A stretch of 64,000 nucleotides of DNA, from positions 310,001 through 374,000 of the forward strand of contig NZ_CABPSQ010000003.1 in the NCBI RefSeq assembly GCF_902459775.1, in the 5' to 3' direction. Positions within the stretch are counted from its first letter, which is position 1. Each line of letters opens with the position of its first letter. Below are positions 59,029-64,000 of the stretch, in pieces. The DNA comes from Pandoraea captiosa (lineage in GTDB: Bacteria > Pseudomonadota > Gammaproteobacteria > Burkholderiales > Burkholderiaceae). The position numbers and the translations under genes are program-made. The notes below the pieces were generated by a model, which did no database searches, had not been told where the DNA came from, and saw only the letters and a program-made list of their open reading frames with translations.

Positions 59029-59717
59029 GGGGAGTCTCCCTGCAGGTGGCCGGAGGTGTTGGCGGGCGCGCCGGCCTGGGCCGGCGTCGGCGGCGTTTCG
59101 ATGCGCTGGGGTGCGCTGGCGTAGCAGTCCAGCGCCAGGCCAAACGGGTTGTGCTCGGGGTCGATGTCCAGCCGGACGACCTTGATGGGGTAGCGCACCA
59201 GGGCGCGCTTGACCTGCTCGGAGCCGTAGTATTCGTCCGCGCTCACGTCGAGCGTGACGATCCAATCGCGGTCGGAAACCACCTTGACGCGCGTGGCCGG
59301 ATCATCGCCATAGCCGCGGCCGGGAATCTCGTAGATGCCGCGCACGCGCTGGCGCAGCTCGCCACTGGCGCGCCGGTACTCGTAGTCCTGTTGCAGAAAG
59401 GCCCGGCAGCTCGGCGTCAGGTAGGCCGACAGCGCGCGCAGGTTGCGCGGGTAGTCTTCTTCGCCGTTCGTGGGCCAGCGCTGCACCTGCTGCCAGATGT
59501 AGAAGGAGAAGGCATACACGCTCTCGGGCGGCACGTCCCACCATTTGCGCGTGCTGCCCGAGCGCAGGTCCGGCGGCACATGGATGGTGAGACTCTTCGG
59601 AGCACTCCACCAACCGAAGCCGAGCAGCAGCGCCACCGCGAACAGCGCGCCGGCCCCCAGACGCAGCGTCTTCACGTGCGCCTGCAGGTGCGCGACCTCG
59701 TTCTTGAAACGGCTCAT
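59025..59717 (-). CDS. TIGR03746-family transfer protein (TraE-like)
   Basis: A 230-aa inner-membrane protein with a single N-terminal helix (AGALFAVALLLGFGWWSAPK) and a periplasmic domain containing YAFSFYIWQQVQRWPTNGEE and VRLDIDPEHNPFGLALDCY. It is the VirB8/TraE-like assembly factor. The 4-nt ATGA overlap with the next gene indicates coupling. Confidence 0.9.
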   Translation of the reverse strand: MSRFKNEVAHLQAHVKTLRLGAGALFAVALLLGFGWWSAPKSLTIHVPPDLRSGSTRKWWDVPPESVYAFSFYIWQQVQRWPTNGEEDYPRNLRALSAYLTPSCRAFLQQDYEYRRASGELRQRVRGIYEIPGRGYGDDPATRVKVVSDRDWIVTLDVSADEYYGSEQVKRALVRYPIKVVRLDIDPEHNPFGLALDCYASAPQRIETPPTPAQAGAPANTSGHLQGDSP

Positions 59718-60124
59718 GGCGCACCTCGATCGGCGTTGCGCCGGGTCGTCCAGTAGCCCGAGCGGATGATGAGGCGCTGGCCGCCCAGGAGCGCTGCCAG
59801 CGCCGGATGCCGCAGGGCCAGCCGCCATTGGAGCTGCCGGTACAGCCAGGTGTCGGGCCGGCCGCGCTTCTGTGCGCGCAGGAAGCCACCGCCGACGAAG
59901 ACGCCCAGCGCGATACCGGCGACGATCAGCGTGGGCACCATGGCGATGCTGTGCGTGAGCCAGGCCAGCGGCAGGCCGAGCGCGAACCCGGCTGCGGCCG
60001 ACAGGCCGGCGCAGATCCACAACTCGTCGGCGGTCAGCCCGCGCACGACCACCGGCTGGCGGTTCAGCCGGTGCGGCAGGAAGGTCACCAGCGTGTCGCG
60101 CAGGGTCTGCGAAGGGACGGCCAT
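59714..60124 (-). CDS. TIGR03750-family transfer protein (TraL-like)
   Basis: A 136-aa protein with two adjacent hydrophobic helices (WICAGLSAAAGFALGLPLAW, VPTLIVAGIALGVFVGGGFL) after an FLPHRLNRQPVVVRGLT start. Equivalent to VirB3/TraL. It overlaps the TraE-like gene by 4 nt. Confidence 0.88.
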   Translation of the reverse strand: MAVPSQTLRDTLVTFLPHRLNRQPVVVRGLTADELWICAGLSAAAGFALGLPLAWLTHSIAMVPTLIVAGIALGVFVGGGFLRAQKRGRPDTWLYRQLQWRLALRHPALAALLGGQRLIIRSGYWTTRRNADRGAP

Positions 60125-60136
60125 CGCTTGCCGCCC

Positions 60137-60511
60137 TCACAGCACGCCGGTGGCCTTGGTGAGCAGCCAGATGCCGACCACCAGCAGGATCGCGCCCACG
60201 GCGACCGTCAGGCCGAACTGGCCCCAGGTGGCGCGGCCGGTGTGGATCTCCGAGTAGCGGGTGTAGGCGTGATAGCAGACACCGACGAACATCGAGGCGA
60301 CCACGAGCAGCGCGATCAGCAGCACGATGTCGTAGCCGTAGTTCTGCAAGGTCTGCAGGATGCCGCTGCCCTGGCCGCGCGAAGGGTCCTCCATGGTCGG
60401 CAGGCCTTGCGCGAAGGCCGACAGCGGCAGGCCCGCGAGCGCCAGCGCCAGCGGCAGCAGCGGAGCGGCGATGCGGGACGGAATGCGATGGGATGTCGTT
60501 GGCGTGTTCAT
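60137..60511 (-). CDS. TIGR03745-family protein, probable pilin-like subunit
   Basis: A 124-aa exported membrane protein: signal peptide ending LSAFAQGLPTMEDPSRGQG, then two hydrophobic helices (YDIVLLIALLVVASMFVGVC, LTVAVGAILLVVGIWLLTKA), the architecture of VirB2-like pilins. It lies second after RAQPRD and TIGR03758, as in related ICEs. Confidence 0.88.
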   Translation of the reverse strand: MNTPTTSHRIPSRIAAPLLPLALALAGLPLSAFAQGLPTMEDPSRGQGSGILQTLQNYGYDIVLLIALLVVASMFVGVCYHAYTRYSEIHTGRATWGQFGLTVAVGAILLVVGIWLLTKATGVL

Positions 60512-60533
60512 GGCGTATGGCCTTTCGTGACGG

Positions 60534-60773
60534 TCAGGAGAGGAGGAAGAACGTCAGCACCAGGTACATCGCCACGAAGCGCACGACGACGGCGAGGAAC
60601 TGACGTTCAGTGATGCGGTGCTCGGCCCAGCCGACGTAGGCGGTGCGCATCGCCCACACGCCCCACAGCAGCAACACGGCGAACACGAAAGCGAGCACGA
60701 CGGCAGAGACGGCCGAAGGCGCAAAGCCGCCATTGGCCTGGAAGGCGGCGACCTGATCGGCAGAGGGCGTCAT
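60534..60773 (-). CDS. TIGR03758-family small transfer membrane protein
   Basis: A 79-aa protein with two hydrophobic segments (VSAVVLAFVFAVLLLWGVWA, VVRFVAMYLVLTFFLLS). Its size and place next to RAQPRD are diagnostic for TIGR03758. It overlaps the RAQPRD gene by 4 nt. Confidence 0.88.
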   Translation of the reverse strand: MTPSADQVAAFQANGGFAPSAVSAVVLAFVFAVLLLWGVWAMRTAYVGWAEHRITERQFLAVVVRFVAMYLVLTFFLLS

Positions 60774-61135
60774 GGCGACGGCTCCTCGTCGTCGACGCGC
60801 TCGCGGCGGACGTAATCGCCGGCCAGCGGGACGGGATCGCGCGGCTGGGCGCGCTGGGGCACGAGGTAGTCCTGCAGGCCGGCGCGAACGCGCTTCAGGT
60901 CTGCGCGCAGTCGGGCGTAGTCGAAGTGGTAGCGGGCGCGTTCCTGCGGCGCGGTATGGGCGGCGTGCTCGGCCAGGCGATCGATCAGGTCGAGCTGGCG
61001 GGCGAGCGCGGCGAGCTGCTCACGCTCCATGGCGACGCCGTCGGCGGCGACGGCAGGCTGCAGCGCCGAGAACGACACAGCCAACACCACGGCAAGCGCA
61101 GGCCATGCGGATGTGCGGCGGTTGGTCTGTCCCAT
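60770..61135 (-). CDS. RAQPRD-family transfer protein
   Basis: A 121-aa exported protein with signal peptide ending LQPAVAADG, a helical core and the name-giving RAQPRDPVPLAGDYVR near its C-terminus. It is the first gene of the visible transfer operon here. In related ICEs the TraD and TIGR03747 genes lie just upstream; here a divergent cargo operon does. Confidence 0.92.
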   Translation of the reverse strand: MGQTNRRTSAWPALAVVLAVSFSALQPAVAADGVAMEREQLAALARQLDLIDRLAEHAAHTAPQERARYHFDYARLRADLKRVRAGLQDYLVPQRAQPRDPVPLAGDYVRRERVDDEEPSP

Positions 61136-61285
61136 CGTGCCATTCCCCGTTGAAGCGGATGGCCAGATGCTGTGACGCGCTCTCGCTTCGCGCCGCAGGG
61201 AATGGGAACTACGGCATGACCGGATTTGTTGGTCGCGCTGGCCTGCATTCGCGCAATGCCTGGTGGATTTCTTGTTGGCTAGCGC

Positions 61286-61302
61286 CTACCACCTTTTGGT
61301 AG
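61286..61302. promoter_or_regulatory. CTACCA-CCTTT-TGGTAG dyad
   Basis: An inverted repeat in the divergent region between RAQPRD and the small HTH gene. It is a possible operator for the HTH protein. Confidence 0.4.
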
Positions 61303-61358
61303 AATTGAGCAAACTTGGCAATCCAAAGTCACGAAAGACCAAACCAGATGGTTTTCAG

Positions 61359-61559
61359 ATGAGTGAAGTCGAGAGCGAGATCCTCACGCTGGAGGAGGTC
61401 GCGGCCTACCTCAAAGCCGGCAAACGCACGGTCTATCGCCTTGCCCAGAAAGGAGAGATTCCGGCGTTCAAGCTCGGGGGAACCTGGCGCTTTCGCCGTT
61501 CGGAGCTGGATCGCTGGATCGCCGAAAGCATCAACAAGACGAAGCCGGAGGCCGAGTGA
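61359..61559 (+). CDS. Small excisionase/MerR-like HTH protein
   Basis: A 66-aa winged HTH: LTLEEVAAYLKAGKRTVYRL, AQKGEIPAFKLGGTWRFRRS, ELDRWIAE. This is the excisionase-family DNA-binding fold. It is located 58 bp before a SNF2-type helicase and divergent from the transfer operon. More probably it is a regulator of the helicase operon than an excisionase, given its distance from attL. ATG 61359 fits the fold. Confidence 0.85.
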   Translation: MSEVESEILTLEEVAAYLKAGKRTVYRLAQKGEIPAFKLGGTWRFRRSELDRWIAESINKTKPEAE

Positions 61560-61617
61560 GCGCGGACCATGCCAGCCGCCGAATCACGCTCGGGGAAGAA
61601 CAAGGGGAGGATCGCCG

Positions 61618-64000
61618 TTGACAACACAGCAGCTTCTGACGCCGCACCAGAGCCAGTACTTTGCTTGGCTGCTGACCAGGCGTGCAGCAGGCGACTCCGT
61701 GGAGTCGCTGGCTTCGACTTTGGTCGATTCGCAGGTCGATCTGAATCCCCATCAGGTCGAGGCAGCGCTCTTCGCTTGCCGCAACCCCCTCTCACGCGGC
61801 GTGATCCTCGCCGACGAGGTTGGTCTAGGCAAGACCATCGAAGCCGGCTTGGTCATCTCCCAACGCTGGGCGGAACGGCGGCGGAAGGTGCTCATCATCG
61901 TTCCGGCGAACCTGCGCAAGCAATGGCACCAAGAGCTGCAGGACAAGTTCGGCCTGCAAGGGCTGATCCTCGAAGCCAAAAGCTACAACGCAATCCGCAA
62001 ACAAGAGCAGCGGAACCCGTTCCTGTTCGCCTCCGGTCCGATCATCTGTTCCTACCAGTTCGCGAAGGCCAAGGCTGACGATGTCAAGAGCATCGACTGG
62101 GACTTGGTCGTCCTCGACGAAGCGCATCGCCTGCGCAACGTCTACAAAACCAGCAACGTCATCGCCAAGACCCTCAAGGAGGCGCTGTCGCGCGTTCACT
62201 CCAAGGCGCTCCTGACCGCGACGCCGTTGCAGAACTCGCTGCTCGAACTCTATGGGCTGGTCAGCTTCATCGATGACCGCGTGTTCGGAGACCTTGATAG
62301 CTTCCGCTCGCAATTCACTGGCCGAGAGCAATCCTTCAGCAGCCTGCGTGACCGACTGGCCCCCATCTGCAAGCGCACCCTGCGCAAACAGGTTCAGCCC
62401 TACGTGTCGTACACAGCGCGCAAGGCCATCGTCGAGGAGTTCACGCCGTCGAGCGAAGAGCAGGAACTTTCCAGGCTCGTCGCCGATTACCTGCGCCGCC
62501 CTAACCTCAAGGCCCTGCCCGAGGGGCAGCGCCAACTGATTTCGCTCGTACTATGGAAGCTGCTCGCCTCCAGCACGCATGCGATTGCGGGCGCGTTGGA
62601 GACGATGGCCAAGCGTCTCCAGGGTGTGCTCGACGAAGTCACCGAGGCTCCCGATCTGGTCGATGAACTCGACGAGGATTACGAGTCGCTCGACGAAACC
62701 GCCGATGAGTGGAGCGACCAAGACTCAGATGTCGAAGCATCGAGCCGAACGGAACGCGATGCCATCGCGCAGGAGATCGACGAGCTGCGCCACTTCAAAG
62801 CGCTGGCAACCAACATCCGTGACAACGCCAAGGGCAAGGCGCTGCTCACCGCGCTGGATCGCGCCTTCGCCGAACTGGATCGGTTGGGCGCGGCCCGGAA
62901 GGCCATCATCTTCACCGAGTCCAAGCGCACGCAGGAATACCTCCTCAACTTGCTGGCCGACACGCCATACGGCGACGGCATCGTGCTCTTCAACGGCACC
63001 AATAGCGACCAGCGTGCGCAGGCGATCTACAAGGACTGGCTGAAGCGCCACGAAGGCACCGACCGCATCACCGGCTCCAAGACCGCCGACACCCGTGCGG
63101 CACTGGTCGAGCACTTCAAGGAGCGTGGCAAGGTCATGATTGCCACCGAGGCTGGAGCCGAAGGCATCAACCTCCAGTTCTGCTCGCTCGTCATCAACTA
63201 CGACCTGCCGTGGAACCCGCAGCGCATCGAGCAGCGCATCGGGCGCTGCCACCGCTACGGTCAGAAGCACGACGTGGTGGTGGTCAACTTCGTCGACCGC
63301 AGCAATGAGGCCGATGCACGGGTGTATGAGCTGCTGTCGCAGAAGTTCCAGCTCTTCGAGGGCGTGTTTGGGGCTAGCGACGAAGTGTTGGGCGCCATCG
63401 GTTCGGGCGTCGATTTCGAGCGGCGTATCGCCGAGATCTACCAGAACTGCCGAGAGCCCGAGGAAATCAAGTCCAGCTTCGAGCAACTCCAGTCCGACCT
63501 CTCCGGCGAGATCAACGAGGCGATGGTCAAGACGCGCCAGGTATTGCTTGAGAACTTTGATGAGGAGGTGCAGGAGAAGCTGCGCATGCGGGCCGACGAC
63601 AGCCGCAACGCGCGCAACCGCTTCGAGCGGATGCTGATGGACTTGACCCGCGCCGAACTGGTTCATTGCGCCGCGTTCGATGACGACGGCTTCGATCTCC
63701 GCCACATACCGACTGGAGTCGAGCACAGCGGCCTCACGGGCATCGAGCTGGGGCGCTACGAATTGCCCCGCCGCTCCGGCGACGCGCACCTATACCGCAT
63801 CAATCATCCGCTGGCGCGATGGGGCATCGAGCAGGCCAAGGCTCGCGCACTCAACGGGGCTCGTCTCGTCTTCGACTACAACGCCTACGGTTCAAAGATC
63901 AGCACGCTTGAAGCCTGGCGCGGCAAAGCCGGATGGCTCATCGTGAAGCTGATCTCGGTCGAGACACTCGGCAACCAGGAGCAACATCTGCTGGTTGCCG
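61618..64000 (+). CDS. SNF2/RapA-type helicase (3' end outside window)
   Basis: At least 794 residues, starting with TTG 61618 behind GGGGAGG. The N-terminal TTQQLLTPHQSQYFAWLLTR resembles RapA-like phage-defence helicases. Motif I is LADEVGLGKTIEAGLVIS, motif II LVVLDEAHRLRN, motif III LLTATPLQNSLLELYGL. The second helicase lobe has AIIFTESKRTQEYLL, ATEAGAEGINLQFCSLVINY and PWNPQRIEQRIGRCHRYGQ. Long SNF2 proteins preceded by a small HTH protein often open operons with a methyltransferase and restriction-type genes; those would lie right of the window. Confidence 0.9.
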   Translation, partial: MTTQQLLTPHQSQYFAWLLTRRAAGDSVESLASTLVDSQVDLNPHQVEAALFACRNPLSRGVILADEVGLGKTIEAGLVISQRWAERRRKVLIIVPANLRKQWHQELQDKFGLQGLILEAKSYNAIRKQEQRNPFLFASGPIICSYQFAKAKADDVKSIDWDLVVLDEAHRLRNVYKTSNVIAKTLKEALSRVHSKALLTATPLQNSLLELYGLVSFIDDRVFGDLDSFRSQFTGREQSFSSLRDRLAPICKRTLRKQVQPYVSYTARKAIVEEFTPSSEEQELSRLVADYLRRPNLKALPEGQRQLISLVLWKLLASSTHAIAGALETMAKRLQGVLDEVTEAPDLVDELDEDYESLDETADEWSDQDSDVEASSRTERDAIAQEIDELRHFKALATNIRDNAKGKALLTALDRAFAELDRLGAARKAIIFTESKRTQEYLLNLLADTPYGDGIVLFNGTNSDQRAQAIYKDWLKRHEGTDRITGSKTADTRAALVEHFKERGKVMIATEAGAEGINLQFCSLVINYDLPWNPQRIEQRIGRCHRYGQKHDVVVVNFVDRSNEADARVYELLSQKFQLFEGVFGASDEVLGAIGSGVDFERRIAEIYQNCREPEEIKSSFEQLQSDLSGEINEAMVKTRQVLLENFDEEVQEKLRMRADDSRNARNRFERMLMDLTRAELVHCAAFDDDGFDLRHIPTGVEHSGLTGIELGRYELPRRSGDAHLYRINHPLARWGIEQAKARALNGARLVFDYNAYGSKISTLEAWRGKAGWLIVKLISVETLGNQEQHLLVA

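Larger units (their letters stand above)
39540..64000. mobile_element. ICE of the PFGI-1/ICEclc type, left part
   Basis: Starts at the 3' end of tRNA-Gly(CCC), the known target of ICEclc-type integrases. It contains the integrase, MobH-type relaxase, and the TIGR03745-TIGR03758 set of G-type mating-pair-formation genes. The coupling protein and the right end are not in the window. Cargo seen: AbiE pair and a SNF2 helicase operon. Confidence 0.9.

Noticed and set aside
1-64000. CRISPR array
   Set aside because: No run of regularly spaced direct repeats and no cas gene were seen.

Overview
The window is GC-rich DNA from what looks like a betaproteobacterium of the Burkholderiaceae, with Pandoraea or Burkholderia the closest fit I can suggest. 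The basis is the chromosomal gene set (many LysR regulators, an AceE-type dehydrogenase beside a MarR regulator, arylamine N-acetyltransferase, DUF1272 protein) and a PFGI-1/ICEclc-type integrative conjugative element at a tRNA-Gly(CCC) gene. Genus is inference only. All family names come from reading the translations; no database was searched.

Region 1 (1-20.6 kb) is ordinary chromosome: three LysR regulators, an MFS exporter, NAT, a glyoxalase-fold protein, a ZapE/AFG1 ATPase, a quinone reductase and a LysE exporter. A cluster at 9.1-14.9 kb joins a homodimeric 2-oxo acid dehydrogenase E1 (AceE/MdeB-like), a MarR regulator, a shortened AceE paralogue without the thiamine-binding half, a Nu-class-like GST and an SMR exporter. 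Four copies of a TTGCA..YGCAA dyad lie at the two divergent promoter regions of that cluster, suggesting one MarR regulon. A PPOX flavoprotein and a run of exported proteins of unknown role follow (15.8-20.2 kb).

Region 2 (20.8-39.5 kb) is a tandem pair of related islands upstream of tRNA-Gly(CCC). The right one (about 26.6-39.5 kb) looks like a complete phage-satellite-like or integrative replicating element. It has a tyrosine integrase back-to-back with a 1045-aa primase-helicase, a small regulator, a SIR2-domain defence-like gene plus partner at the left end, a long inverted repeat, and a regulatory and cargo module at the right end. The left one (20.8-26.6 kb) keeps only the right-hand module. 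Its backbone genes are decayed, but its cargo (AbiGi-like, membrane protein plus DUF2971, putative membrane effector) is intact. Comparing the copies shows constant blocks (XRE regulator 1, DUF551 protein, XRE regulator 2, a 37-nt segment, the tRNA end) alternating with completely different cargo. This cassette-exchange layout is the most novel thing in the window.

Region 3 (39.5-64.0 kb) is the left part of an ICE inserted in the 3' end of the same tRNA-Gly. It carries the integrase, a LysR-like protein lacking its HTH, an XRE regulator, a MobH relaxase, an AbiEi/AbiEii type IV toxin-antitoxin pair and a G-type mating-pair-formation operon on the minus strand (RAQPRD protein to TraG-like). 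At the right edge, on the plus strand, a small HTH protein and a SNF2-type helicase appear to be defence cargo placed where the coupling-protein genes normally lie. The helicase, the remaining ICE genes and attR are beyond the window.
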